NCBI RefSeq assembly: GCF_014648655.1
Contig: NZ_BMRN01000008.1
Coordinates: 186,001 to 250,000, forward strand
Source of the DNA: Streptomyces atratus
Lineage (GTDB): Bacteria; Actinomycetota; Actinomycetes; Streptomycetales; Streptomycetaceae
Direction of reading: 5' to 3'
DNA length: 64,000 nucleotides
This document shows positions 45,217 to 53,871 of the stretch, one piece after another. Both the position numbers and the translations under genes were made by a program. Positions within the stretch are counted from its first letter, which is position 1; the number at the start of each line of letters is the position of its first letter. The notes below the pieces were generated by a model. It saw only the letters and a program-made list of their open reading frames with translations. It had not been told where the DNA came from and did no database searches.

Positions 45217-47457
45217 TCAGCGGTCGTAGTGCGCGTAGTCGGCCCGGACCTGTTCGGGGCTCAACGCCTCGTCCCAGGTGGTGACTTCGTCGAGATCTCC
45301 GCGCAGCCCGGCCTTCTCGGTGCCGATCGAGCGCAGCGGGAGCGCAATGGACGCGTCGATGGTGCCGACGCGCTCGCCGTTCGCGTACAGGGTGGTGCGG
45401 CCCGGCTCGGTGACCCAGGTCAGCTGGACCCACTGGTTCAGCGGCAGGGTGTAGTCGAAGCTGTGGTCGGCCGCGCCGTAGCCGGTGAAGCCGACCTTGC
45501 CGGTGCCCCGCTGCTGGAGTTTGAGCGCGCCGGCCTTCGAGCTGAGCAGCACCTGGTCACTGGTCCTGCCCGTCGTCCTGACCCAGCCGGAGACGGTCCA
45601 CGGCTCGGTCAGGTCGAGGCCGCCGAAGCCCACCCCGTCGCGGTCGCTGTCGAAGCGCCAGGCCTGGCCGCTCACCCCGTCCGGGACCGGAGTGGGGTTG
45701 TCGATGATGTACGAGGTGCCGGGCAGGTTCCCCGCGGTGTCCTCGGCGAAGATCGTGTTGCCGGGGCTGCCGGCCCACGTCCAGCCGCTCGGGTAGGAGG
45801 CCTGGTCGAAGGTCCAGTGGTGGCTCGGGCGGCCGTCGTCGACCCGGGGTGTCACCGGGTCGGGCCGCAGGCCGGGCGGGTCGCCGAGCCGGGCGACCAG
45901 CGTCCGGAAGTCCTGCACGGTGTCCGGGGTGGCGGAGGCGTTCCAGGAGCGGTCCGCCATGATCGCGCGGGCGGTGGCCATCTGTTGCTCGAAGTAGCCG
46001 TCGTCGGCCCAGAAGTTGTAGTCGGCCCAGTTCATCAGACCGGATCCGAGGAGATCCGGTGCGGTGCTGGGCACCCAGGAGTCGTACATCCACGGCTCGT
46101 CGGGGTACAAGTGGTGATAGTTGTTCGGCGTGTCGTAGAACGGGCCGATGGCGATCTCGTCGTGGCCGGGGATGACGGGTTCGGTGCCGGTCCCCTCCCA
46201 GGTCAGGAACACCACGGGCGCGTGGACCTGCTGCTGGGGTGCGGCGAGGTGCTCGGAGCCGTTGTAGATCGCGGTGCGCTTGCCGTGCTCGGCGACGACG
46301 TCGTCGAGGGTGTTGATGTAGCCGTTCAGCAGGTCACCGAGGGTGCTGGTGTCCGGATCGGCGGCGAGATGGTTCTTGACGCGGGGGCAGTTGGCGAGCT
46401 GGCCGGGCAGCTCGTCGGCGCCGATGCTGAACAGCGGGGCGTCGAACCAGCCGGCGAACTCGTCCACGATCCGGCGGGTCGTCGCGACCGCCTTCTCGCT
46501 GGTGAGGTCGACCATCCAGTTCGGTGTGAGGTGCGAGTGGGTGTGTGCCCGGGTGCACGGTTCGGGGCCGTCGCCGAAGCCGATTCCGAAGGCGTCGGTG
46601 ATCACGGTCGCGTGTCCGGGCACGTCGATACCGGGCATCACCTGCACGTGATAGCGGGCGGCGACGCGCTTCAGCCGCTCGATGTCGGCGCGGTCGTAGC
46701 TGTGCGCGGGGTCCGCGAGTCCGGGGAACTCCGGGCTGAAGAGACGGAAGCCCTCGGAGTCGGAGAACTGCAGGAACAGGGTGTTGAGCTTCTGGTCGGC
46801 CATCCGGCGGACCAGCTTCTCCAGGTACTCCGGCTGCCAGTACTTGCGGCCCGCGTCGAGCATGGTCATCCGGACCGGCTGGGCGGGACGGTCGGTGGAG
46901 CGGGCCTTCGGCACGGTCAGGTGACCGGGGGCGGTGCGCAGCAGCTGCAGGAGCGTACGCGTCCCGTAGAACAGGCCGTGGGTGGAGGCGGCTTCGATGT
47001 GGACGGTGTCCGTGCTCTCGAACCGGTAGCCCTCCGCGCCCAGTGCCCCGTGCTCGGTGAGCGTCAGCACGATGTCGCCGGTCCGCGCGTGCCGGATGTC
47101 GCTGCTGACGGTCGGAGTGACCCCGCTGACCTGGGCCACCTCCGTACGCAACTGCTTGGCCAGGTCCTGCACGGACTGCCGTGCGGGGCCCGGGAGTTCG
47201 GCCCGTCCGGTGGGGAGTGCGGTCGTGGACCGGGACCGGGGGTCCACCAGGATGCGGGTCTTCGCCGACAGCTGTGTGTGGCCGCCGAGGCCGGTCCACC
47301 GGGTCGGTCCGGGGACAACGGGAGGCCCTGGAGCGGCCGTTGTGGCGCTTGTGCTCGACGCGGGTTCGTCCGGAGGCTCGTTGGCCACCGCGACGGGAGA
47401 GATAGATCCGATGACTAGAGCTGTGAGGAGCGGCAGAATGGGCATGATTCGGCGCAC
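45217..47457 (-). CDS. Secreted GH20 beta-N-acetylhexosaminidase with C-terminal LamG-like domain
   Basis: A 746-residue exported exo-glycosidase expected to release N-acetylhexosamines. Signal peptide about 1-25. A GH20b-like N-terminal domain is followed by the catalytic barrel with LFLQFSDSEGFRL and the Asp-Glu pair in FSIGADELPG (D348, E349). A concanavalin/LamG-type domain ends the protein (about 545-746). The GTG at 47457 with AGGAG 6 bases before it is chosen over the ATG at 47445. First gene of an operon with the fucosidase. A DasR-like site precedes it, fitting control by N-acetylglucosamine supply. Confidence 0.93.
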   Translation of the reverse strand: MRRIMPILPLLTALVIGSISPVAVANEPPDEPASSTSATTAAPGPPVVPGPTRWTGLGGHTQLSAKTRILVDPRSRSTTALPTGRAELPGPARQSVQDLAKQLRTEVAQVSGVTPTVSSDIRHARTGDIVLTLTEHGALGAEGYRFESTDTVHIEAASTHGLFYGTRTLLQLLRTAPGHLTVPKARSTDRPAQPVRMTMLDAGRKYWQPEYLEKLVRRMADQKLNTLFLQFSDSEGFRLFSPEFPGLADPAHSYDRADIERLKRVAARYHVQVMPGIDVPGHATVITDAFGIGFGDGPEPCTRAHTHSHLTPNWMVDLTSEKAVATTRRIVDEFAGWFDAPLFSIGADELPGQLANCPRVKNHLAADPDTSTLGDLLNGYINTLDDVVAEHGKRTAIYNGSEHLAAPQQQVHAPVVFLTWEGTGTEPVIPGHDEIAIGPFYDTPNNYHHLYPDEPWMYDSWVPSTAPDLLGSGLMNWADYNFWADDGYFEQQMATARAIMADRSWNASATPDTVQDFRTLVARLGDPPGLRPDPVTPRVDDGRPSHHWTFDQASYPSGWTWAGSPGNTIFAEDTAGNLPGTSYIIDNPTPVPDGVSGQAWRFDSDRDGVGFGGLDLTEPWTVSGWVRTTGRTSDQVLLSSKAGALKLQQRGTGKVGFTGYGAADHSFDYTLPLNQWVQLTWVTEPGRTTLYANGERVGTIDASIALPLRSIGTEKAGLRGDLDEVTTWDEALSPEQVRADYAHYDR

Positions 47458-47525
47458 TACGGTCTCCTGAAGTCCGGCTTCGCCAGGACCGTAGCGGTAG
47501 ACGTATTGCACGACAAGGGTGTTTG

Positions 47526-47549
47526 CGGGAGTGGTGTGGACCACTCCCG
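47526..47549. promoter_or_regulatory. DasR-responsive element (dre) upstream of the GH20-GH29 operon
   Basis: The 16-mer at 47530-47545, AGTGGTGTGGACCACT, agrees with the published dre consensus (A, C/G, TGGTCTAGACCA, C/G, T) at 14 of 16 positions. It sits in a larger palindrome with exact 10-base arms (47526-47535, 47540-47549). It is 73-88 bases before the GTG start. DasR is the GntR-family repressor of chitin and N-acetylglucosamine genes in Streptomyces. Confidence 0.78.
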
Positions 47550-47637
47550 GAAACGGGAGGTGGGACGAGAGATCCGATCTGTAAGGAGTGTTGGGGGTTG
47601 AGATCGGCCTGTCGGGGCAGGATGTGCGCGGGCGGGC

Positions 47638-48951
47638 TCAGGCCGCTTCGCGCAGCTCCGCCTCCAGGTGGCCGGGCCGGACGCCCAGATCGCCGAGGAT
47701 GGCGTGCGCCGCGCGGCGGCCCGAGAGCAGGGCGCCCTGCACCGTGCTCGTGTCCCGGTGGTCGCCGCACACGTACAGCCCGGCGAGCAGCCGGACCGGG
47801 CGGCGCAGATCGTGCGGGGGTGGCATGGCGGGTACCGCCTCCGGGTCGTGGTGGGCGGTCAGCAGCTCCCAGTCGTCCGTGGGGGTGCCGTACAGCGAGG
47901 CGAGGTGGGCGCGGACCGACCGGTCGAGGTCGGGCGGCGGGGTGCCGAGCACCGTCGATGTGATCAGGGTCCGGCCGTGCGGGGCGCGCGAGGGGTCGAC
48001 CTCGCTCATCACGCAGGTGTGCGCGACCGGGCCCGAGCGGTCGGCGTCCAGCAGCAGTGAGGCGCCGGTCGGCGGGGGAGCGGGGGCGGTGTGGTGCAGG
48101 ACCGTCACCGGATGGAAGGGCGGCACCCGCAGACCGGGGAGCAGCTCGGCCGCGGCGCTCGCGCCGGTGGCCAGCAACAGGGAACGGCAGCCCAGTTCAC
48201 CGTGTTCCTTGGTGCGTACGGAGGTGATGCCGGCGGTGGTGACATGGACGCCGGTCCGTACGGTGCCGGGCGGCAGGGCCGCCGCCAGCAGCTCGGGCAG
48301 CGTGGCCGAGCCGCCGGACGGTACGCACAGTCGGCCGCGTGCGTAGCCGCGCAGGGCGAGATCGGCGCAGCGGCTCGATGCGGTGAGCCCGGGGTCGCTG
48401 AGCAGCGCCGTGAGCAGCGGGCGCAGAAAGCCGTTGACCGTACGGGACGGCAGGCCGCGGCTGGACAGGGCGGCGAGCGCGGTCTGTTCCGGCCGGGCCA
48501 GGATGCGGGACGCCGGGGTGGTGGCGAGCCGGGCCAGGGCGGCGCCGAGCCGGGCCTGGTCGATCGGCCCGCCCATCGGCGGGCGGGGGGCGCTCGCCAG
48601 GGCGCGTGCTGCCTTGAGTGCGCCCCGTGCGCTCCGTGTGTGCCGTACGTCGCCGGTCCGGTACTGGCGGCCCTCGCTGTGGACGAGGACCCCCGGTGCG
48701 AAGTTCCTCAGCAGGAGCCCTTCGAGGCCGGGCGCGGTGCGCAGTTCCGGGTACGAGGTGTTGAGGAGCGGGCCGACGTGGTCGAGCCGGAACCCGTCCA
48801 CCTCTTCGGTGGTCATCCGGCCGCCGACGCGTGGGCCGGCCTCCAGAACGCTGACGCTGACCCCTGCACTGGTCAATTGATGGGCTGCTGACAGGCCGGC
48901 GATCCCGGCACCGATGATGACGACGTCCGCGTGGTGTGCCGTGCTGAGCAC
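47638..48951 (-). CDS. FAD-dependent amine oxidase/phytoene desaturase-like oxidoreductase
   Basis: A 437-residue flavoprotein. The N-terminal dinucleotide-binding motif is VVIIGAGIAGLSAAHQL, followed by VLEAGPRVGGRM, which is shared by monoamine oxidases and carotenoid desaturases. The C-terminal FAD contact is LYVCGDHRDTSTVQGALLSG. The GTG at 48951 follows GGGGAGGGG. Members oxidise amines, porphyrinogens or polyenes; the substrate is unknown. It is next to an SDR of the TIGR01777 group on the same strand. Confidence 0.9.
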   Translation of the reverse strand: MLSTAHHADVVIIGAGIAGLSAAHQLTSAGVSVSVLEAGPRVGGRMTTEEVDGFRLDHVGPLLNTSYPELRTAPGLEGLLLRNFAPGVLVHSEGRQYRTGDVRHTRSARGALKAARALASAPRPPMGGPIDQARLGAALARLATTPASRILARPEQTALAALSSRGLPSRTVNGFLRPLLTALLSDPGLTASSRCADLALRGYARGRLCVPSGGSATLPELLAAALPPGTVRTGVHVTTAGITSVRTKEHGELGCRSLLLATGASAAAELLPGLRVPPFHPVTVLHHTAPAPPPTGASLLLDADRSGPVAHTCVMSEVDPSRAPHGRTLITSTVLGTPPPDLDRSVRAHLASLYGTPTDDWELLTAHHDPEAVPAMPPPHDLRRPVRLLAGLYVCGDHRDTSTVQGALLSGRRAAHAILGDLGVRPGHLEAELREAA

Positions 48952-49123
48952 GTGCCCCTCCCCGAGTCGGCGCAACTGCTGGGAGGCTCTTGCCCCCAAC
49001 AGGCCCCCGGAATGCCCGAGTTCGCCACGAGGCTAGGAGGGGGGCCGGTTCGGGCACAGTCGCGCGCGGCCCGGGGCACCGTTGCACGGGGTCGCACATC
49101 CGTGTGAATTCGACCGTTCGTGG

Positions 49124-50023
49124 TCAGCGCAGCGCCGCGCGAATGGCGCCGTCGATGCCGGGGAAGGCGAAGGTGAACCCCGAGTCCAGCAGCCGTGCGG
49201 GCAGCACCCGTTGGCTGCCCAGCACGTCCTTCGCGAAGTCCCCGAGGGCGATCCGGAGCGCGGGCGCCGGGACGGAGAACAGCGTCGGACGGTGCAGCAC
49301 GCGCCCCATTGCGGCTGTCACCTCGCCGTTGGTCACGGGGTCGGGGCCGGTCAGGTTCACCGGTCCGGACAGCGACTGCGTGTCGAGGAGGTGCCGCAGG
49401 GCCGCGATGTGGTCGTGCAGCGCGATGAAGCTCCAGTACTGGCGCCCGTTGCCGAGCCGCCCGCCGAGCCCCGCCCGGAACAGTGGGAACAGGCGCCCCC
49501 AGGCCCCGCCCTCCCGGGCGACGACCAGACCCGTGCGCGCGTACACCGTCCGGATACCTGCCGCTGCCGCCGGGGCCGCGGCAGCCTCCCAGTCCACGCA
49601 GACGGACGGCAGGAAGCCCGTGCCGTGCGGCGCGCTCTCGTCGACCGCGCGGTCCCCGGTGTCGCCGTAGTAGCCGATGGCCGACCCGCACAGCAGCACC
49701 TTCGGCGGTACGCCGAGGGAGGCCACCGCCTCGGCGATCGCCGCTGTGCCCAGCACCCGGCTGTCCCGGATCTCCCGCTTGTACTCCTCCGTCCAGCGGT
49801 GGTCGCCGACCCCGGCGCCGGCGAGATGGACGACGGCGTCGCAGCCGACCAGGCCCGCTCCGTCGACGTAACCCCTCTTCGGGTCCCACTCGACCTCGTC
49901 CCCGGCGCGCGCCGGGTGCCGGACCAGGCGCACGACCTCGTGCCCGTCGGCCCGCAGCGAGCGCACCAGCGCGGCTCCGATGAGTCCGGTGGATCCGGTG
50001 ACAGCGATACGGGAGTACACCAT
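49124..50023 (-). CDS. TIGR01777-family NAD(P)-binding epimerase-like protein (SDR39U1 type)
   Basis: A 299-residue atypical extended SDR. The Rossmann motif is VTGSTGLIGAALVRSL, with GADGVVHLAG-like text read here as CDAVVHLAGAGVGD and GSAIGYYGD in the catalytic region. The C-terminal domain of the family ends LDSGFTFAFPGIDGAIRAAL. No catalytic function is established for the family. ATG at 50023. Confidence 0.9.
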   Translation of the reverse strand: MVYSRIAVTGSTGLIGAALVRSLRADGHEVVRLVRHPARAGDEVEWDPKRGYVDGAGLVGCDAVVHLAGAGVGDHRWTEEYKREIRDSRVLGTAAIAEAVASLGVPPKVLLCGSAIGYYGDTGDRAVDESAPHGTGFLPSVCVDWEAAAAPAAAAGIRTVYARTGLVVAREGGAWGRLFPLFRAGLGGRLGNGRQYWSFIALHDHIAALRHLLDTQSLSGPVNLTGPDPVTNGEVTAAMGRVLHRPTLFSVPAPALRIALGDFAKDVLGSQRVLPARLLDSGFTFAFPGIDGAIRAALR

Positions 50024-50526
50024 GGCCCCATCCTGCCGCAGCGGCGCAGGGGGCGCCTCGCCCGTATCACTCATCACGCCCGAATCACTCGAACAGCAGT
50101 TGCAGGGCGACATCCCGGTAGTGGCGCACATGCCGCAGCGTGCAGACCGCCGCCGCCTCGCTGTCCGCCGCGGTGATGGCGGCGGCAACCGGTACGTCGA
50201 CGACCTGCCGCCCGTGATGTCCGACAAGCACGCGCACAACAGCCGGGGGTACGTGGGCCCGCGTCAGCCGGAACAGGACCGGCGCGACCGGTTCGACGGG
50301 GTCCGCCGTGAGCTCGACTGCGCGGTTCTGCCCATCACCCTGCACGTTCGCGGCGGCGCGGAGTGACGGGGCGAACCGGATGACGCTGCGGGGGCTCGGG
50401 CACGACGCACCCGCGCGGGCGTCGCAGGAGTCGGAGGGGTTCGGCGTCGAGGGTGTGCTGCCCGGCGAGTTCTTTCTGGGCGGACGTTACGCCGACGACG
50501 TGATGACGGGCCGCTCGCCGGCGTCG
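50024..50526. other. Gene-poor region with possible GNAT remnant
   Basis: This 503-base stretch has no gene with a credible start. An 86-codon frame on the minus strand (50085-50345) lacks a ribosome site and family match. On the plus strand, codons at about 50440-50510 read like the end of an acetyltransferase. The codon bias is poorer than in neighbouring genes, consistent with decay. Confidence 0.45.
50383..50512 (+). pseudogene. Possible C-terminal remnant of a GNAT acetyltransferase
   Basis: The frame includes SEGFGVEGVLPGEFFLGGRY followed by ADDVMTG, the typical last strand pair of RimJ/RimL-like acetyltransferases. No acetyl-CoA-binding motif precedes it and there is no start signal, so it would be a decayed fragment. 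Confidence 0.3.
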
Positions 50527-51180
50527 TCACGCCTTGTTTTCCGCTCGGCCCTTGAACAGTCGCATGCCACCCATGAGTTCATGGAGGCAGCGCACCGCCA
50601 GATCGGAAGGTGAGCCGGGCCCGCTCGTCGGCGCGTCCGTCTCCGCCCAGGCTTCCAGCGCGACGCGTACCGCGTCCGTGGCGGCGGCTGCGGCGAGCCG
50701 GACCTCCAGCGGGTCCGCCCCGTCGCCCGCCAGCCGGGTCAGCACCGGCAGCAGCCGTTCCTCCGAATCCTGATTGACCCGGTACCAGACGGCACGCAAC
50801 GCCGGGTCCGCCACCGCCGCCCGCAGCAGCCCGCGCGTCCAGCCGAGCTGTTCGGCGGCGTCCGCGCCCGGCACCCGGAGCGCCTCGGTGACCGCCTGCT
50901 CCAGCACCCCGGCGAGCGCATCCCCCGGCTCGGCCGCCTCCAGCAGCGCCCGCCAGCGCTCGGCGCCGCCGGAGAGCAGTGGGCCCACCGCGTCCTGCTT
51001 GGAGCGGAAGTACCGGTAGAAGGTACGCAGCGCCACGCCCGCCCGATGGGCGATGTCCTCCGCCGTGGTGCCTTCGGGCCCGCGCTCGGCGAAGAGCGCG
51101 GCGGCGGCGCGCGCGATGTCCAGCTGGGTTGCGGCCTTACGGCGTTCGGTGAGGGACGGCTGACTCGGCTCGGTGCTCAT
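50527..51180 (-). CDS. TetR-family transcriptional regulator
   Basis: A 217-residue TetR regulator with helix-turn-helix TTAEDIAHRAGVALRTFYRY (about 39-58) and a divergent C-terminal effector domain. ATG at 51180, ribosome site weak. It is divergent from an SDR oxidoreductase and likely represses it. The signal is unknown. Confidence 0.88.
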   Translation of the reverse strand: MSTEPSQPSLTERRKAATQLDIARAAAALFAERGPEGTTAEDIAHRAGVALRTFYRYFRSKQDAVGPLLSGGAERWRALLEAAEPGDALAGVLEQAVTEALRVPGADAAEQLGWTRGLLRAAVADPALRAVWYRVNQDSEERLLPVLTRLAGDGADPLEVRLAAAAATDAVRVALEAWAETDAPTSGPGSPSDLAVRCLHELMGGMRLFKGRAENKA

Positions 51181-51223
51181 TCCCAGGAGATTACCCCGGC
51201 CGGGGAGAGGTGTGCATGAAATG

Positions 51224-51244
51224 ACGTTATGGCAAAACGTGCCA
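51224..51244. promoter_or_regulatory. Candidate TetR operator between TetR and SDR genes
   Basis: Nested partial symmetries are seen: ACGTT (51224-51228) facing AACGT (51236-51240), and TGGC (51230-51233) facing GCCA (51241-51244), in the 146-base divergent promoter. It is a weak candidate. Confidence 0.35.
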
Positions 51245-51326
51245 CTTAGGCGTACGGTGGACATCGATCGAGGAAGTATCGAGACAGCTTCGGGACAGCA
51301 GTCACCGGGATAGGGAGAGAACAGAC

Positions 51327-52097
51327 ATGAACCGCTACGAAGGCCGCCGCGCACTCATCACCGGTGGTGGCTCCGGCATCGGCCAGGCCACCGTCCACCG
51401 TGTCCTCGCCGAGGGCGGCCGCGTCGTCGCGGCCGATGTCAACGAGGCCGGGCTGAAGGCCACGTACGCGACAGCCGTGGCGGACGGCACCGCCGACCGC
51501 CTCACCACCCTCGTCCTCGACATCTCGGACGAGGCGGCCGTCCAGGCGGGCGTCGCCTCCGCCGTGGCCACCCTCGGGGGGCTCGACGTACTGGTCAACG
51601 CGGCCGGCATTCTGCGTTCCGAGCACACCCACAAGACGTCGCTGGAATTCTTCAACAAGATCCTCGCGGTCAACCTCACGGGGACGTTCCTGATGATCCG
51701 TGAGGCGATACCGGCCCTGCTGGCGGGCGACAAGCCGGTCGTCGTGAACTTCTCCTCCACCTCGGCGAGCTTCGCGCACCCCTACATGTCGGCGTACGCG
51801 GCGAGCAAGGGCGGCGTCCAGTCGATGACGCACGCGCTGGCGAGCGAGTACAGCAAGCAGGGGCTGCGGGTCGTCGCTGTCGCGCCCGGCTCGATCTCCT
51901 CCGACATGACCAGCGGCAACGGCCCGGGGCTGCCCGCCGATGCCGACATGTCGCTCTTCATGAAGCTGTCTCCGGCGCTCGGGGAGGGCTTCGCCAGCCC
52001 GGACACCGTCGCAGGCGTCGTCGCGATGCTCGGATCGCAGGACGGGGCGTTCATCACGGGTACGGAGATCCGGATCGACGGCGGAACCCACTTCTGA
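51327..52097 (+). CDS. Short-chain dehydrogenase/reductase
   Basis: A 256-residue classical SDR. Cofactor motif TGGGSGIG (residues 12-19), NAAG, catalytic Ser in VNFSSTSASF and YAASK. The C-terminus is IDGGTHF. It reduces or oxidises an alcohol/ketone pair; the substrate is unknown. The ATG at 51327 follows AGGGAGAG. Probably induced via the divergent TetR regulator. Confidence 0.92.
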   Translation: MNRYEGRRALITGGGSGIGQATVHRVLAEGGRVVAADVNEAGLKATYATAVADGTADRLTTLVLDISDEAAVQAGVASAVATLGGLDVLVNAAGILRSEHTHKTSLEFFNKILAVNLTGTFLMIREAIPALLAGDKPVVVNFSSTSASFAHPYMSAYAASKGGVQSMTHALASEYSKQGLRVVAVAPGSISSDMTSGNGPGLPADADMSLFMKLSPALGEGFASPDTVAGVVAMLGSQDGAFITGTEIRIDGGTHF

Positions 52098-52124
52098 CGG
52101 GCGGCGGCAGGGCCCCGGGCGCGT

Positions 52125-52646
52125 TCAGCCGGCCCCGAACCGCTCCCAGAGCAGGGGGAAGCGTTCGGCCAGCGCCGCGTCGTCCTCGAAACTGACGGGG
52201 GTGCCCTCCGGCTCGGAGGCCTGGGGCGGCAGCCCGAGGTCCGGGGTGACCACGCCGGTGAGCTGCTCGTACGCCTCGTCGGCGGCATAGCCGAGATCCT
52301 CGGCGTCCCCGTCGATCTCCTCGTCGAAGTCGTCGAGGAGAGCGGCGAGGCTGTCCGGATCGTGCAGAGCGCCCTCGAAGATCTCCCGGCCCTGCCCGAT
52401 CAGCCAGCAGCGGAAGAAGTCGAAGGCGTCGTCGCTCGCGCCGCCGAGCAGTACGGCGGCGGCGCCCCACAGCTCCCAGCGGTAGGCGCGGTTGTAACGG
52501 GCCTCGAAGTGCCTGGCGAAATCCAGCACGGCTTCGGGATCGAGCCGCACCAGCCGTTCGACGAGCAGATCGGCCTGGTCCTCGGGGTCGCCCCCGGCGG
52601 CCTCGCGAGTGCTGTCGATGATCTCCCAGAACTCCGTCTCGTCCAT
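52125..52646 (-). CDS. DUF4240 domain protein
   Basis: A 173-residue acidic helical protein of the DUF4240 family (MDETEFWEIID; DFFRCWLIGQGREIFEGAL; EELTG-like YEQLTGVVTPDLG). The family is common in actinobacteria and has no known function. ATG 52646 is chosen; a GTG is directly adjacent at 52649. Confidence 0.88.
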   Translation of the reverse strand: MDETEFWEIIDSTREAAGGDPEDQADLLVERLVRLDPEAVLDFARHFEARYNRAYRWELWGAAAVLLGGASDDAFDFFRCWLIGQGREIFEGALHDPDSLAALLDDFDEEIDGDAEDLGYAADEAYEQLTGVVTPDLGLPPQASEPEGTPVSFEDDAALAERFPLLWERFGAG

Positions 52647-52707
52647 CACGGGACAAGCATCGGCCTTGACGGCGGGCGACGCACGCGGACGCGGCGAAAA
52701 GAAGCCT

Positions 52708-53679
52708 TCAGCGATAGAGGTCGCGCAGGCGTACGGCGGCAGCGGTGAAACGCGCCCGCAGAGCGGCCGGTTCGAGGATCTCCAACTCCGGCCCCAGGGT
52801 CATCAGTTGGCTGAACGCGACATCGAGGGACTCGACCGGCAGGGTGACGGTGAGCCGTTCCTCTGCGTCGGGCGGGCCGGCCGCTTCCAGCGCATCGCGG
52901 ACCGCCGAACGGTCCATGGCATACGGCAGTCGGCGTACACCCTCCTCCGTCACCCGTACCGTCACCTCGGTACGCAGGAGCGAGCGGGCGAACTGGGCGG
53001 CCCGCTCGTCCCAGAAGCCCGGAAGATCGAACTGCTCGTCGCGTTCGAACCGTTCGTCCGACACCGCGACGGCCGAGAACCGGTCGATCCGGTACACCCG
53101 GAAGTCGTCCGCCACGCGGGCGCAGAGGTACCAGACCCCGGCCTTCAGGACGAGTCCGTACGGGGCCAGCTCCCGCTCCACCTCGCCGTCCCGGCCGCTG
53201 CGGCGGTAGCGGGCGTGGACGATCCGGTCGTCCCAGACCGCCTCCGCGACGGCGGGCAGCAGTTCGGGGGTGACCGGCTCCTGGTACCAGCCGGGAGCGT
53301 CCAGGTGGAAGCGCTGGGCGGCGCTGTCCGAGGCGTCGCGCAGGGACGGCAGCAGGGCCGCCGACACCTTGAGCCTGGCGGCGGACGCGGCGTCGTCCAG
53401 GCCCATCTCGCGCAGGGCGGACGGCAGCCCGGAGAGGAAGAGTGCCTCGGCCTCGTTACGGGCGAGTCCGGTGAGGCGCGTGCGGTACCCGCCGACCAGC
53501 CGGTAGCCCCCGGCCCGGCCCCGGTCCGCGTACACCGGGACGCCCGCTTCGGAGAGTGCCTGTGCGTCCCGGGTGACGGTCCGTTCGGAGACCTCGAGCT
53601 CCTGGGCGAGCTCGGCGGCGGTCATTGCTGGGCGGGACTGCAGGAGCAGCACCATTTTGATGAGACGGGCAGCACGCAT
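52708..53679 (-). CDS. HTH/WYL-domain transcriptional regulator (YafY type)
   Basis: A 323-residue regulator. The N-terminal winged helix (MTAAELAQELEVSERTVTRD, residues about 19-38) is followed by a WYL-type domain (about 135-215: GLVLKAGVWYLCARVADDFR; VYRIDRFSAV) and a C-terminal extension. WYL domains are thought to sense nucleic acids or small ligands. The ATG at 53679 has no ribosome site; a longer frame to 53868 runs through repeats and is rejected. Target unknown. Confidence 0.88.
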   Translation of the reverse strand: MRAARLIKMVLLLQSRPAMTAAELAQELEVSERTVTRDAQALSEAGVPVYADRGRAGGYRLVGGYRTRLTGLARNEAEALFLSGLPSALREMGLDDAASAARLKVSAALLPSLRDASDSAAQRFHLDAPGWYQEPVTPELLPAVAEAVWDDRIVHARYRRSGRDGEVERELAPYGLVLKAGVWYLCARVADDFRVYRIDRFSAVAVSDERFERDEQFDLPGFWDERAAQFARSLLRTEVTVRVTEEGVRRLPYAMDRSAVRDALEAAGPPDAEERLTVTLPVESLDVAFSQLMTLGPELEILEPAALRARFTAAAVRLRDLYR

Positions 53680-53730
53680 GCGGCCATTGTGGCCGCGGTG
53701 TGCGGGCCCCGGCCCGCAGGCCCGGGGTGG

Positions 53731-53811
53731 CCTCGATCGCCGGCCGGGCTCAAGAGATGTCCTCGATCGCCGGGCGGGCCTGATTTCCGAGCCCGCCCCG
53801 CGATCGAGGAC
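53731..53811. repeat. Intergenic CCTCGATCGCCGG repeat and hairpin
   Basis: CCTCGATCGCCGG occurs at 53731 and again at 53761. The second copy opens a stem-loop with arms 53759-53779 and 53791-53811 (20 of 21 paired). It follows the aceE stop in the direction of transcription and can act as its terminator. Elements of this wording are widespread between Streptomyces genes, from memory. Confidence 0.7.
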
Positions 53812-53871
53812 AGTGCCCCCGCCCGGTTGTGGGCGAGGCGGCGGCCGGGCGTACCCGGCCGCCTTCACGCG

